Positions 8,541 through 17,524 are shown, counted from the first letter of the stretch. The stretch: 64,000 bases of DNA from CBDCOD01 sp965219665 (GCA_965219665.1 CBDCOD010000022.1:49327-113326), one strand, 5' to 3'. The notes: generated from the sequence alone by a model not told the origin. Translations and numbers: made by a program.

Positions 8541-8740
8541 TGGTTAAAGCAAGTGACTTATTAGAAAAATCGGCTAAAGCCTTAAATGATTTGGTATTGG
8601 AATTGAAGCGCGAGCGTTTTAACTTGCGTATGCAAATATCATCAGGTCAAGGCAACAATACAGCACGCTTGAATACAGTCCGTAAAGATATTGCGCGCGT
8701 GAAGACACGATTGCAGCAAGTGAACCAAGAGGTTAAATAA
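8540..8740 (+). CDS. rpmC: 50S ribosomal protein L29
   Basis: L29 is a small helical protein next to L23 at the tunnel exit. The product is 66 residues with the helical core LVLELKRERFNLRMQ and a C-terminal DIARVKTRL stretch. It overlaps rplP by one base. Confidence 0.94.
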   Translation: MVKASDLLEKSAKALNDLVLELKRERFNLRMQISSGQGNNTARLNTVRKDIARVKTRLQQVNQEVK

Positions 8741-8742
8741 AT

Positions 8743-9009
8743 ATGGGTGATATAAAAGGACGCATTTTGGTTGGTCACGTAGTGAGCAGCAACATGGACA
8801 GGAGTATCGTTATTCAGGTAGAGCGGCGTGTAAAGCATCCGTTATATAAGAAGTATATTACACGTCACACCAAAGTCATGGCGCACGATGCAGAGAATGC
8901 TTGCCAGATTGGTGATGTAGTAAGTGTCCGAGAGTGCCGTCCCTTATCTAAGAGGAAGCGTTGGACATTGCTTAGTATCCATAGTAAAAAAGCAACAGGA
9001 GAAGTGTAA
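8743..9009 (+). CDS. rpsQ: 30S ribosomal protein S17
   Basis: S17 is a primary 16S rRNA binder. The product is 88 residues with the OB-fold pattern GRILVGHVVSSNMDRSIVIQ and the later GDVVSVRECRPLSKRKRW. It begins two bases after rpmC and ends the S10 operon genes. Confidence 0.96.
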   Translation: MGDIKGRILVGHVVSSNMDRSIVIQVERRVKHPLYKKYITRHTKVMAHDAENACQIGDVVSVRECRPLSKRKRWTLLSIHSKKATGEV

Positions 9010-9013
9010 AACT

Positions 9014-9382
9014 ATGATTCAGATGCAAACTCAGTTGACTGCTGCCGATAACTCAGGTGCTCGGAGAATGCAGTGCATTAAGGTGTTGGGTGGCTCCAAA
9101 CGCCGTTATGCAAACATTGGAGATGTTATTAAAGTATCTATAAAAGAAGTGGAACCTCGTGGTCGAGTTAAGAAAGGTACAGTTTACCATGCAGTTGTTG
9201 TACGTACTGCCAAAGGTGTTCGTCGCCCTGATGGTTCTCTGGTTCGCTTTGACTCCAATGCGGCCGTTTTGTTGAATCAGCGGTTAGAGCCAATCGGTAC
9301 GCGTATTTTTGGTCCAGTGACGCGTGAGCTTAGAACTGCAAAATTTATGAAAATTGTGTCTTTGGCACCGGAAGTGATTTAA
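9014..9382 (+). CDS. rplN: 50S ribosomal protein L14
   Basis: L14 contacts 16S rRNA in an intersubunit bridge. The start is ATG 9014 (MIQMQTQLTAADNSGARRMQ), which matches the family. A 30-residue in-frame extension would lie inside rpsQ and is rejected. The product is 122 residues. Confidence 0.97.
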   Translation: MIQMQTQLTAADNSGARRMQCIKVLGGSKRRYANIGDVIKVSIKEVEPRGRVKKGTVYHAVVVRTAKGVRRPDGSLVRFDSNAAVLLNQRLEPIGTRIFGPVTRELRTAKFMKIVSLAPEVI

Positions 9383-9395
9383 AGGATTAGAGATC

Positions 9396-9716
9396 ATGCA
9401 GCGATTGAAGCAAGGTGATGAGGTTATTGTTGTTGCCGGAAAGGATAAAGGAAAGCGGGGCGTTATAGCAGGCTTTAGTGAGCATAAAGGCTCTAAAAAA
9501 GTGTTTGTTGATGGAGTGAACTTGGTTAAAAAACACGTGCGCCCTAATCCACAAAGTGGTGAGACAGGTGGTATTATTGAGAAAGAGGCCGCTTTAGATT
9601 TGTCTAATGTCATGCTATTCAACCCTGAAACGGAAAAAGGTGATAGAGTTGGGTTTCGTTTTGAAGGCGATGCAAAAGTTCGGTACTTTAAATCCAATAG
9701 TAAAACTATAGATTAG
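9396..9716 (+). CDS. rplX: 50S ribosomal protein L24
   Basis: L24 starts 50S assembly. The product is 106 residues with an N-terminal KOW motif (GDEVIVVAGKDKGKRGVI). It lies 13 bases after rplN, in the usual place in the spc operon. Confidence 0.96.
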   Translation: MQRLKQGDEVIVVAGKDKGKRGVIAGFSEHKGSKKVFVDGVNLVKKHVRPNPQSGETGGIIEKEAALDLSNVMLFNPETEKGDRVGFRFEGDAKVRYFKSNSKTID

Positions 9717-9737
9717 TAAATGTTAAGAGTTTAAGAG

Positions 9738-10277
9738 ATGGCAAGGTTAAAAAAAGAATACATGGAGAATATTCGATCAGCTCTACAGGAGGAGCTAGGT
9801 CTTAAGAATATCAATGAAGTGCCTGAGATTACTAAAATCACTCTCAATATGGGTGTTGGTGAGGCAGCTGCGAATAAAGCAGTTTTAGAACATGCTTTAA
9901 ATGATTTAGAGCAAATATCTGGGCAAAAACCGATTAGGACCTATGCTCGCAAATCTGTGGCAAGTTTCAAAATTCGTGAAGGTTGGCCAGTTGGCTGCAA
10001 GGTTACTTTGCGCCGTGAAAGAATGTATGAGTTTTTAGATAGGCTGATTAATGTTGCTCTACCGCGTGTTCGAGATTTTCGCGGTCTAAATCCTAAGAGT
10101 TTTGATGGGCAGAATAACTACAACTTGGGTCTTAAAGAGCAAATTGTCTTTCCCGAAATTGATTATGATAAAGTAGATAAATTACGCGGCTTGGATGTTG
10201 CAATTAGTATGAATGCTAAAAACATTGAGCATGCTAAAACGCTACTGAAAGCATTCCAATTCCCTCTGAAGGACTAA
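9738..10277 (+). CDS. rplE: 50S ribosomal protein L5
   Basis: L5 binds 5S rRNA and contacts the P-site tRNA. The product is 179 residues, the same as E. coli, with KITLNMGVGEA and LRRERMYEFLDRLINVALPR. In E. coli S8 represses the spc operon near this start. I could not confirm an S8-type stem here. Confidence 0.97.
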   Translation: MARLKKEYMENIRSALQEELGLKNINEVPEITKITLNMGVGEAAANKAVLEHALNDLEQISGQKPIRTYARKSVASFKIREGWPVGCKVTLRRERMYEFLDRLINVALPRVRDFRGLNPKSFDGQNNYNLGLKEQIVFPEIDYDKVDKLRGLDVAISMNAKNIEHAKTLLKAFQFPLKD

Positions 10278-10292
10278 ATATAGTAGATTAAT

Positions 10293-10598
10293 ATGGCAAA
10301 AGAAAGTATGAAAATGCGTGATATTAAGCGCGCTAAATTGATTAAGAAATATGCTGAAAAGCGTGATGCGCTGCGAGCCACTATGAAGGATGTCAATGTA
10401 AGCATAAAGGATAAAATGGCAGCACAGGCAGTGTTACAAAAACTGCCTCGGGATTCGTCTCCTACTCGCCTCACTTTGCGCTGCGCGTTGACGGGTCGCC
10501 CCAAAGGTTATTTCCGCAAATTTGGTCTATCACGTAATGCTCTGCGCGAGCAAGCCATGATGGGTAATATTCCTGGAATTAAAAAATCCAGTTGGTAG
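10293..10598 (+). CDS. rpsN: 30S ribosomal protein S14, zinc-free type
   Basis: The product is 101 residues, the long form without the CxxC...CxxC zinc motif; only one Cys is present. The C-terminal signature GRPKGYFRKFGLSRNALRE is complete. It is the usual spc-operon copy of gammaproteobacteria. Confidence 0.97.
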   Translation: MAKESMKMRDIKRAKLIKKYAEKRDALRATMKDVNVSIKDKMAAQAVLQKLPRDSSPTRLTLRCALTGRPKGYFRKFGLSRNALREQAMMGNIPGIKKSSW

Positions 10599-10620
10599 TT
10601 TTTGAAACAAGGATATCGAT

Positions 10621-11019
10621 ATGAGTATGACTGATCCAGTTGCTGATATGCTAACCCGTATTCGCAATGCACAATCTGCACGTAAAAAGTCAGTAATTAT
10701 GGTTCACTCCAAATTGAAGCACGCTATTGCTAAAGTTTTGCAAGAAGAAGGCTATATTGCTGGTGTTACTGAGGAGACTTTAGAGGGCAACAAAAAAAGT
10801 TTAACTGTTGAGTTGAAGTATTACAACAACAAACCGGTTATTGAGCATATTAAGCGAGTGAGTCGCCCAGGCTTGCGCTCCTATGTGAGTAAGGACAAAA
10901 TCCCATTGGTTCTCAATGGTTTAGGTATTGCCATTCTCTCCACTTCTAATGGCGTATGTAGTGACAAACAAGCACGTGCCAACGGTGTTGGTGGTGAGTT
11001 GTTGTGTACAGTGACTTAA
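10621..11019 (+). CDS. rpsH: 30S ribosomal protein S8
   Basis: S8 binds the central domain of 16S rRNA and in E. coli regulates the spc operon. The product is 132 residues, with MTDPVADMLTRIRNAQ at the start and GIAILSTSNGVCSDKQAR near the C terminus, the rRNA-binding STS loop included. Confidence 0.97.
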   Translation: MSMTDPVADMLTRIRNAQSARKKSVIMVHSKLKHAIAKVLQEEGYIAGVTEETLEGNKKSLTVELKYYNNKPVIEHIKRVSRPGLRSYVSKDKIPLVLNGLGIAILSTSNGVCSDKQARANGVGGELLCTVT

Positions 11020-11035
11020 CGGAGAATTATTAAGG

Positions 11036-11563
11036 ATGTCAAGAGTTGGAAAACAGCCTATTGCTATACCTGATGATGTAAATGTCAGTTTGCAAGGCAA
11101 TTTTATTGAAGTGAAAGGTTCCAAAGGTACCTTGTCACGTGAAATTAATGCACTGGTTACTGTGACACAAGAAAGCGGCAGCATTTCTTTTGGTGTACAC
11201 AAGGATGAAGATTGGAAGTTTGCGGGAACAGAACGCGCTCTGGTAAATAATATGGTCATTGGAGTTAGTCAGGGGTTCAATAAGAAACTAGAGTTGATCG
11301 GAGTTGGGTATCGTGCCCAAATGAAAGGCTCAGTACTTAATTTGAATTTAGGATATTCGCACGATATTGATTTTCCAGTTCCCGAAGGATTGAATATAGA
11401 AACGCCTTCACAAACAGAAGTTGTTATTAGTGGGATGGATAAAAGTTTGGTAGGGCAGGCCGCTGCTAAGGTGCGTTCCTATCGTCCGCCGGAACCTTAT
11501 AAAGGCAAGGGTGTCAAATACGCTGACGAACATATTCGCCGTAAAGAAGTAAAGAAAAAATAA
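11036..11563 (+). CDS. rplF: 50S ribosomal protein L6
   Basis: L6 lies near the sarcin-ricin loop. The product is 175 residues with two repeats of the L6 fold, MSRVGKQPIAIPDDVNV at the start and RSYRPPEPYKGKGVKY near the C terminus. Confidence 0.97.
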   Translation: MSRVGKQPIAIPDDVNVSLQGNFIEVKGSKGTLSREINALVTVTQESGSISFGVHKDEDWKFAGTERALVNNMVIGVSQGFNKKLELIGVGYRAQMKGSVLNLNLGYSHDIDFPVPEGLNIETPSQTEVVISGMDKSLVGQAAAKVRSYRPPEPYKGKGVKYADEHIRRKEVKKK

Positions 11564-11576
11564 TTGAGAGTTTAGA

Positions 11577-11930
11577 ATGGATAAGAAAACAAGTCGTTTA
11601 CGAAGAGCAAAAAAAGCACGCTTTCGTATTCGTTTGGCTGGTTTATCGCGCTTAACAGTGCATAAAACACCCAAGCATATTTATGCACAAATATTCTCGC
11701 CAGACTTAAAAGAGGTGGAGGTTAGTTGTTCAACTCTTGAAAGTGAAGTGCGAGGACAGCTAAAGTCAACGTGCAATAAAGAGGCTGCAGGTATAGTAGG
11801 AAAATTACTGGCTGAGCGTGCTAAAGCAAAGGGTCTTGAACGTGTTGCTTTTGATCGCTCTGGCTTTAAGTATCATGGTCGATTGGCTGAACTAGCTGAT
11901 ACTGCGCGTAAAAACGGTTTGCTCTTTTAA
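11577..11930 (+). CDS. rplR: 50S ribosomal protein L18
   Basis: L18 binds 5S rRNA with L5. The product is 117 residues, with the C-terminal FDRSGFKYHGRLAELAD block that defines the family. The gene lies 13 bases after rplF. Confidence 0.97.
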   Translation: MDKKTSRLRRAKKARFRIRLAGLSRLTVHKTPKHIYAQIFSPDLKEVEVSCSTLESEVRGQLKSTCNKEAAGIVGKLLAERAKAKGLERVAFDRSGFKYHGRLAELADTARKNGLLF

Positions 11931-11965
11931 GAAACAGCAGCTCACAAAAGTTAAGAGGATAAGAG

Positions 11966-12487
11966 ATGGCACAACGGAATAATAACAATGCAGCAGAAGC
12001 TCAAACAGATGGGTTGAATGAGAAGTTAGTCGGCGTTAACCGCGTATCAAAAGTAGTTAAGGGCGGTCGAATTTTTTCATTCACTGCTTTAGCCGTAGTT
12101 GGTGATGGTGAAGGGAAGGTCGGTTTTGGTAGTGGCAAGGCACGAGAAGTGCCTGTGGCTATTAAAAAGGCGATGCAGCAAGCGCGTAGAGAGATGCAAG
12201 ATATTGCATTAACTGAAGGCACTTTACAGCATTCAATTCGGTCAGTTCATGGTGCTGCACGAGTGGTCATGTTACCTGCGCCAGAAGGAACTGGTGTTAT
12301 TGCAGGTGGTGCAATGCGCTCAGTGTTTGATGTGGCTGGCGTTCGGAATGTCGTGGCTAAATGTATCGGTTCTTCTAATCCTATGAACGTAGTACGTGCT
12401 ACTATAAAGGGGCTGGCCAATATGCATAGTCCTGAGGATATTGCAGAAAAACGTGGCAAAAGTGTTGCAGAAATTTTAAATCGTTAA
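11966..12487 (+). CDS. rpsE: 30S ribosomal protein S5
   Basis: S5 acts in decoding fidelity and mRNA helicase activity at the entry channel. The product is 173 residues. The S5 signature is clear: VVKGGRIFSFTALAVVGDG, then VGFGSGKAREVPVAIKKA. The N-terminal NNNNAAEAQTDG is a slightly extended polar tail. Confidence 0.97.
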   Translation: MAQRNNNNAAEAQTDGLNEKLVGVNRVSKVVKGGRIFSFTALAVVGDGEGKVGFGSGKAREVPVAIKKAMQQARREMQDIALTEGTLQHSIRSVHGAARVVMLPAPEGTGVIAGGAMRSVFDVAGVRNVVAKCIGSSNPMNVVRATIKGLANMHSPEDIAEKRGKSVAEILNR

Positions 12488-12502
12488 AACCTGAGTTAAC
12501 AA

Positions 12503-12697
12503 ATGAAGAAAAAGCAAAGTACAGTAGAAGTAACGCTGGTTAAAAGTTTGATTGGTCGCAAGGCATCCCATCGCAACTGTGTACGGGGGTTAGGGCTACG
12601 TAAAGTACGTCAAAGCGTTCAAGTAATAGACACGCCTGAGAATAGAGGCATGATTAATGAAGTTTCATACATGTTGAAAGTAGAGGAGAAGGCATGA
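12503..12697 (+). CDS. rpmD: 50S ribosomal protein L30
   Basis: The product is a 64-residue L30 with VTLVKSLIGRKASHRNCVRGLGLRK. The stop overlaps the rplO start by four bases (ATGA). Confidence 0.95.
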   Translation: MKKKQSTVEVTLVKSLIGRKASHRNCVRGLGLRKVRQSVQVIDTPENRGMINEVSYMLKVEEKA

Positions 12698-13125
12698 AAT
12701 TAAATACAATCACTCCGATGAGTGGTTCACGCCCGACAGCAAAGCGTGTTGGTCGTGGTGCTGCATCAGGCTGGGGAAAAACATGCGGTCGTGGACAAAA
12801 AGGACAGAAATCCCGATCTGGTGGAACAGTTGCTCGTGGATTTGAGGGTGGTCAAATGCCTTTACAAATGCGCCTGCCTAAATTTGGGTTTTCTTCACGT
12901 TTGGCTCAAGTGACCGCGGAAGTACGTCTTTCTGATTTATCAAGGCTATCAGGTGATGAGGTTACATTTAAGATTCTTCAAGAGGCAGGCATTGTGCGCC
13001 ATAATATGAAACGTGCACGAATCATACTATCAGGCAGTGTTGATAAGGCTTTTACGGTGTCTGGAATTCATGTTACTACAGGCGCACGCAAATTGATTGA
13101 AGCAGCAGGCGGCAAAATCGTCTAA
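12694..13125 (+). CDS. rplO: 50S ribosomal protein L15
   Basis: L15 is a late assembly protein. The product is 143 residues with the Gly/Arg-rich N-terminal extension (KRVGRGAASGWGKTCGRGQK) and the C-terminal globular domain. It overlaps rpmD and is followed after 29 bases by secY. Confidence 0.97.
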   Translation: MKLNTITPMSGSRPTAKRVGRGAASGWGKTCGRGQKGQKSRSGGTVARGFEGGQMPLQMRLPKFGFSSRLAQVTAEVRLSDLSRLSGDEVTFKILQEAGIVRHNMKRARIILSGSVDKAFTVSGIHVTTGARKLIEAAGGKIV

Positions 13126-13154
13126 CTTATGCACTATTCTTTGATATTAAAATA

Positions 13155-14471
13155 ATGGCAACTCCTTCTATTAACAACCCCTCTGCAGTATCTGGCGAAC
13201 TACGCAATAGAATTCTGTTTGTACTGATGGCGTTTGTTGTGTATCGATTAGGTACACACATTCCTATACCGTTTATTGATCCTACTGCTTTAGCGGCTAT
13301 GTTTGAACAGCAGCAGGGTACTATTTTAGATATGTTTAATATGTTTTCAGGGGGTGCGCTGGAAAGGCTGTCTATTTTTGCTCTAGGTGTCATGCCTTAT
13401 ATTTCAGCCTCCATTATTATGCAGTTAATGACTGCAGTCATTCCAGCGTTAGAGCAGATTAAGAAAGAAGGGCAAAGCGGACAGCGCAAGATTACACAAT
13501 ACACTCGATATGGTACTATTGTTTTGGCAACTTTTCAAGGCTTAGGGGTTGCAATTGCTCTACAAAGCCAACAAGCAGGTGGTCTGGCAGTTGTTACGAA
13601 CCCTGGGGTACTCTTCCAGTTTGTAACAGTTATTACGCTGCTTACTGGCACTGTATTCCTTATGTGGCTAGGTGAACAGATTACAGAACGTGGCATTGGT
13701 AATGGCATCTCTTTGCTGATTTTTGCCGGCATTGTCGCAGGATTGCCTTCTGCTTTAGGTGGAACATTTGAATTGGTTAGAACAGGTGAATTGAATGGTA
13801 TATTTTTACTGCTGCTTGTCGTTTTAACTTTTGCTACTATTTCTTTTGTTGTTTTTTGTGAGCGAGGGCAAAGACGTATTACAGTCAACTATGCACAGAA
13901 GCAACGTGGTCGTAAAATGTTTGGAGGTCAGACATCGCACCTTCCGCTCAAGTTGAATATGGCTGGAGTTATTCCACCTATTTTTGCTTCGAGCATTATT
14001 CTATTTCCTGCAACATTAGGTGGCTGGCTTGGCTCTGCAGAGAATTTAGGATGGTTGCAAGACATTGCCACAAAACTAGGACCTGGTCAGCCCTTATATG
14101 TCATGTTTTATGCATTAGCTATTGTGTTCTTTTGCTTCTTTTACACTGCCATTGTATTTAACCCGCGTGAAACGGCTGATAATCTACGCAAATCAGGTGC
14201 ATTCTTGCCCGGTATTCGTCCTGGTGAACAAACAGCAAACTATATTGATAGCATTTTGACACGCCTTACTCTTGCAGGTGCTGTGTATATAACCGGTGTG
14301 TGTCTGCTTCCTGAATTTTTGATTTTATACTGGAATGTGCCTTTCTATTTTGGTGGCACTTCTCTACTTATTATCGTTGTCGTTGTAATGGATTTCATGA
14401 CTCAACTGCAGTCTCATCTGCTATCAGGTCAATATGAAAGTCTGCTAAAGAAAGCGCAAGTCTCAAGATAG
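13155..14471 (+). CDS. secY: protein translocase subunit SecY
   Basis: SecY is the channel-forming subunit of the Sec translocon in the inner membrane. The product is 438 residues with about ten hydrophobic segments. SecY signatures seen are GLGVAIALQ in the third-helix area, the cytoplasmic loop FCERGQRRITVNYAQKQRGR, and NPRETADNLRKSGAFLPGIR. It sits in its normal place after rplO. The next gene is rpsM after only 12 bases, leaving no room for rpmJ. Confidence 0.98.
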   Translation: MATPSINNPSAVSGELRNRILFVLMAFVVYRLGTHIPIPFIDPTALAAMFEQQQGTILDMFNMFSGGALERLSIFALGVMPYISASIIMQLMTAVIPALEQIKKEGQSGQRKITQYTRYGTIVLATFQGLGVAIALQSQQAGGLAVVTNPGVLFQFVTVITLLTGTVFLMWLGEQITERGIGNGISLLIFAGIVAGLPSALGGTFELVRTGELNGIFLLLLVVLTFATISFVVFCERGQRRITVNYAQKQRGRKMFGGQTSHLPLKLNMAGVIPPIFASSIILFPATLGGWLGSAENLGWLQDIATKLGPGQPLYVMFYALAIVFFCFFYTAIVFNPRETADNLRKSGAFLPGIRPGEQTANYIDSILTRLTLAGAVYITGVCLLPEFLILYWNVPFYFGGTSLLIIVVVVMDFMTQLQSHLLSGQYESLLKKAQVSR

Positions 14472-14483
14472 GAGTTTAATTAT

Positions 14484-14840
14484 ATGGCACGTGTTGCTGG
14501 GATAAATATCCCCGATAAAAAACATATTGTGATTGCACTGCAATCCGTTTACGGCGTTGGTCAAACTATTGCTAAGAAAATATGTGTATCTGCTGGGGTA
14601 GATACACATATGAAAACGAGCGAATTGAGTGAGGCGCAACTAGAGACTATCCGATCTGTATTGTCTGAATACGTTGTGGAAGGTGACTTGCGTCGTGAAG
14701 TGAATATGAACATTAAGCGTCTGATGGATTTAGGCACTTATAAAGGGATTCGTCACCGCCGTAATCTGCCAGTGAACGGTCAACGAACTAAGACAAACGC
14801 GCGTACTCGTAAGGGACCACGTCGTCCGATTAAACGCTAA
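14484..14840 (+). CDS. rpsM: 30S ribosomal protein S13
   Basis: S13 is a head protein in the intersubunit bridge and contacts P-site tRNA. The product is 118 residues. It starts MARVAGINIPDKKHIVIALQ and ends in the basic RTKTNARTRKGPRRPIKR tail. It opens the alpha operon genes. Confidence 0.97.
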   Translation: MARVAGINIPDKKHIVIALQSVYGVGQTIAKKICVSAGVDTHMKTSELSEAQLETIRSVLSEYVVEGDLRREVNMNIKRLMDLGTYKGIRHRRNLPVNGQRTKTNARTRKGPRRPIKR

Positions 14841-14856
14841 CGGATATAGAAAAATT

Positions 14857-15255
14857 ATGGCTAAACAACATTCAGCGAAAAAAAGCACACGTAACAAAAA
14901 GCGTCGCATCGTCAGCGATGCTATTGTGCATGTACAAGCATCATTTAATAACACTATTATTACGTTTACTGACCCACAAGGCAATGTGCTGTGTTGGTCG
15001 ACTGCAGGTGGTTCTGGGTTCAGAGGGTCGCGTAAAAGCACACCCTTTTCTGCACAGATTGCAGCAGGTAATGCAGCGGACTTGGCGAAAGAATACGGTG
15101 TGCAAAATGTTTCTGTACGTGTTAAAGGCCCCGGCCCTGGTAGAGACTCTTCAGTGCGTGCGTTGAATGCTGCCGGTTTGAAAGTGACTGCAATTGAGGA
15201 CGTTACGCCTATACCGCATAATGGTTGTCGTCCGCCTAAAAAACGCCGAGTGTAA
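14857..15255 (+). CDS. rpsK: 30S ribosomal protein S11
   Basis: S11 sits on the platform near the Shine-Dalgarno helix. The product is 132 residues with VHVQASFNNTIITFTDPQGN and the C-terminal IPHNGCRPPKKRRV. Spacing to rpsM is 16 bases. Confidence 0.97.
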   Translation: MAKQHSAKKSTRNKKRRIVSDAIVHVQASFNNTIITFTDPQGNVLCWSTAGGSGFRGSRKSTPFSAQIAAGNAADLAKEYGVQNVSVRVKGPGPGRDSSVRALNAAGLKVTAIEDVTPIPHNGCRPPKKRRV

Positions 15256-15282
15256 TAAGTAATAACTTCTGGAGAATAGATA

Positions 15283-15903
15283 ATGGCAAGATATATTGGT
15301 CCTAAATGTAAATTGGCGCGCCGTGAAGGTACCGACTTATTTTTGAAAAGTGGCGTACGTGCGCTTAGTTCTAAATGTAAAGCAGATGTTGCACCTGGTC
15401 AGCATGGTGTAGAGGCGCGCAGACCGACTGAATACGGAAAACAGTTGCGTGAAAAGCAAAAAGTGCGTCGCATGTATGGTGTGCTGGAAAAACAATTTTT
15501 GAACTACTATAAAGAGGCTGTTCGTCGTAAGGGTTCAACTGGTGAGAACTTGTTGAAGTTACTGGAGTGCCGCTTAGACAATGTGGTTTATCGCTGTGGA
15601 TTTGGAAGCACTCGTGCAGAAGCTAGACAGTTAGTCAGTCATAAAGCAATTTTGGTGAATGGGTCTGTTGTCAATATTCCTTCTTATCAAGTAAAGCAAG
15701 GTGATGAAATCAGTATTCGTCCTAGCAAACGTAACCAATTTCGTATTTTACGTGCTTTGGATATTGCCAAAGACCGTGCGAGCATAGATTGGATTGAAGT
15801 TGATGAAAAGACGATGCAGGCAGCATTTAAATCCGTTCCAGAGCGTGCAGATTTTTATCAGGAAATTGAAGAGCATCTTATTGTTGAGTTGTATTCAAAA
15901 TAA
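15283..15903 (+). CDS. rpsD: 30S ribosomal protein S4
   Basis: S4 is a primary assembly protein and in E. coli represses the alpha operon. The product is 206 residues, with the C-minus type N terminus: only two Cys, not a four-Cys zinc cluster. The S4 RNA-binding domain RLDNVVYRCGFGSTRAEARQ is complete. Confidence 0.97.
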   Translation: MARYIGPKCKLARREGTDLFLKSGVRALSSKCKADVAPGQHGVEARRPTEYGKQLREKQKVRRMYGVLEKQFLNYYKEAVRRKGSTGENLLKLLECRLDNVVYRCGFGSTRAEARQLVSHKAILVNGSVVNIPSYQVKQGDEISIRPSKRNQFRILRALDIAKDRASIDWIEVDEKTMQAAFKSVPERADFYQEIEEHLIVELYSK

Positions 15904-15941
15904 ACAACTTTTCTATATTTATTATTTTTTAGGAGCTTATC

Positions 15942-16946
15942 GTGCAAACAAATGTTCATGATTTTTTAACCCCAGATTTTTCACAGATAAAAATGCATGA
16001 TGATTTTCGTGCAACGATCATGCTAGAGCCTTTAGAGCGCGGATTCGGTCACACCTTAGGCAATGCCATGCGTCGTGTTTTGCTATCATCTATTCCAGGC
16101 GCTGCTGTGATTGGCGTTGCTATTGAAGGTATTGAGCATGAATATTCCACCATTGACGGTGTACAAGAAGATGTTTTAGACATTCTCTTGAATTTGCGTC
16201 AAATTGCAGTGAAAATACATGGTGATGCAGATAATGTAACGCTGGAATTAGACTGCACTGGTCCTGCTATGATTACTGCAGCCGACATTACTGTTCCAGC
16301 TAACGTTGAAATTGCCAATCCTAGTTTGGTGATCGCACATATCAATCGCGATGTTCGCATAAAAGCAGAACTATTTGTACAAAAGGGCGTTGGCTTTGAA
16401 ACGGTTGCATCGCGTAAATTAGCGCAAAAAGACAAAGACAACATACGGGTTGGTACTTTGTATTTAGATGCTTTATACACACCAATTAGTAATGTTAACT
16501 ATACTGTCGATAGCGTTCGTGTCGATCAGCGTGCAGACTTAGATAAACTGATCATTGATATTGAGACCAATGGCACAATAGAGCCACGCGCAGCCATTTG
16601 TGAGGCAGCTAATATTTTGCATCAACAACTTTCTGCTTTTGTAGATGTTCGTGCGTTTAGAAAAATCAAAGAAGAAGTGGTTGAGGAAGAAATCGATCCT
16701 ATATACTTGCGCCCGGTTGATGATTTAGAGTTAACGGTTCGTTCAGCAAACTGCTTAAAAAATGCAGAAATATCGTATATTGGCGACTTAGTTCAGAAGA
16801 GTCGTCCTGACTTGCTGCGCATTGCAAATTTTGGCAAAAAATCACTGACTGAGATTGAATCACTGCTATTAGAGATGGATTTAGAACTCGGTACTAAAGT
16901 CAAAAATTGGCCGCCAAGTAAAATTAGAGCCGTTGAAAGTTTGTAG
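15942..16946 (+). CDS. rpoA: RNA polymerase alpha subunit
   Basis: The product is 334 residues. It starts at GTG 15942 behind AGGAG. The N-terminal dimerisation domain carries LEPLERGFGHTLGNAMRRVL. The C-terminal domain carries VRSANCLKNAEI, with the Arg equal to E. coli R265 that contacts UP elements, so UP-element and activator contacts are probably conserved. It is followed by rplQ after 43 bases. Confidence 0.98.
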   Translation: MQTNVHDFLTPDFSQIKMHDDFRATIMLEPLERGFGHTLGNAMRRVLLSSIPGAAVIGVAIEGIEHEYSTIDGVQEDVLDILLNLRQIAVKIHGDADNVTLELDCTGPAMITAADITVPANVEIANPSLVIAHINRDVRIKAELFVQKGVGFETVASRKLAQKDKDNIRVGTLYLDALYTPISNVNYTVDSVRVDQRADLDKLIIDIETNGTIEPRAAICEAANILHQQLSAFVDVRAFRKIKEEVVEEEIDPIYLRPVDDLELTVRSANCLKNAEISYIGDLVQKSRPDLLRIANFGKKSLTEIESLLLEMDLELGTKVKNWPPSKIRAVESL

Positions 16947-16989
16947 TATACAGACTTTACCCATATAACTTGTATTAAGGAGAATAAAC

Positions 16990-17493
16990 ATGCGCCATAA
17001 GTATTCTGGTCGTAGTTTGAACAGAGATGCATCTAGCCGTAAAGCCATGTTCCGCAATATGGCAGTATCACTCATTGAGCATGAGTGCATCCAAACCACA
17101 TTGCCTAAAGCAAAAGAATTAAGGCGCTTTGCCGAGCCGCTAATTACAACTGCTAAAAAAGATACTGTTGCTAATCGTCGCAGGGCTTTTTCAAAGTTGC
17201 GTGATAAAACAGCTGTTAGTAAGTTGTTTGGTGATTTGGGCGTGCGTTTTGAAAGCAGGCCAGGTGGTTATTTGCGTATTCTTAAAGCTGGATTTCGCCA
17301 GTCAGATTCTGCACCGATGGCGTGGGTTATCTTGATGGATAGAAACGTTGATGATAGTCAACAGTCGAATAATGACAAGGAAACAGCGGCTATAGATAGT
17401 TCTGCGAATGTAGAAGACGCCGAACATAAGGCAGCTATTGCTGAAGAAGAAAACACCGCCTCTGTGGAGAAAGTTGATAAGGAAGAGAAATAA
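16990..17493 (+). CDS. rplQ: 50S ribosomal protein L17 with acidic C-terminal tail
   Basis: Residues 1-116 match the L17 fold (MRHKYSGRSLNRDASSRKAM and LGVRFESRPGGYLRI). After WVILMDRNVDDS the protein continues for about 50 residues rich in Glu, Asp and Ala with almost no hydrophobic pattern, giving 167 residues against 127 in E. coli. Acidic L17 tails occur in some bacteria. A role for this one is unknown. Confidence 0.95.
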   Translation: MRHKYSGRSLNRDASSRKAMFRNMAVSLIEHECIQTTLPKAKELRRFAEPLITTAKKDTVANRRRAFSKLRDKTAVSKLFGDLGVRFESRPGGYLRILKAGFRQSDSAPMAWVILMDRNVDDSQQSNNDKETAAIDSSANVEDAEHKAAIAEEENTASVEKVDKEEK

Positions 17494-17497
17494 TACA

Positions 17498-17524
17498 AAG
17501 TTTAACGAAACTTTCCCATATAAT
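17498..17524 (+). promoter_or_regulatory. hairpin and candidate promoter before tRNA-Trp
   Basis: AAAGTTT (17498-17504) pairs with AAACTTT (17509-17515) just after rplQ, a weak AT-rich stem. TATAAT follows at 17519-17524 with the GC-rich discriminator CGCGAG, like that before rpsJ. No good -35 is seen. It probably starts the tRNA-Trp/secE/nusG unit. Confidence 0.45.

Noticed and set aside
8924..9013. Extension of L14 into rpsQ
   Set aside because: The family start is MIQMQTQL at 9014. The extension is rpsQ read in another frame.
9284..9697. 137-codon open frame antisense to rplX/rplN
   Set aside because: Shadow of conserved ribosomal protein genes; no family features and no ribosome site.
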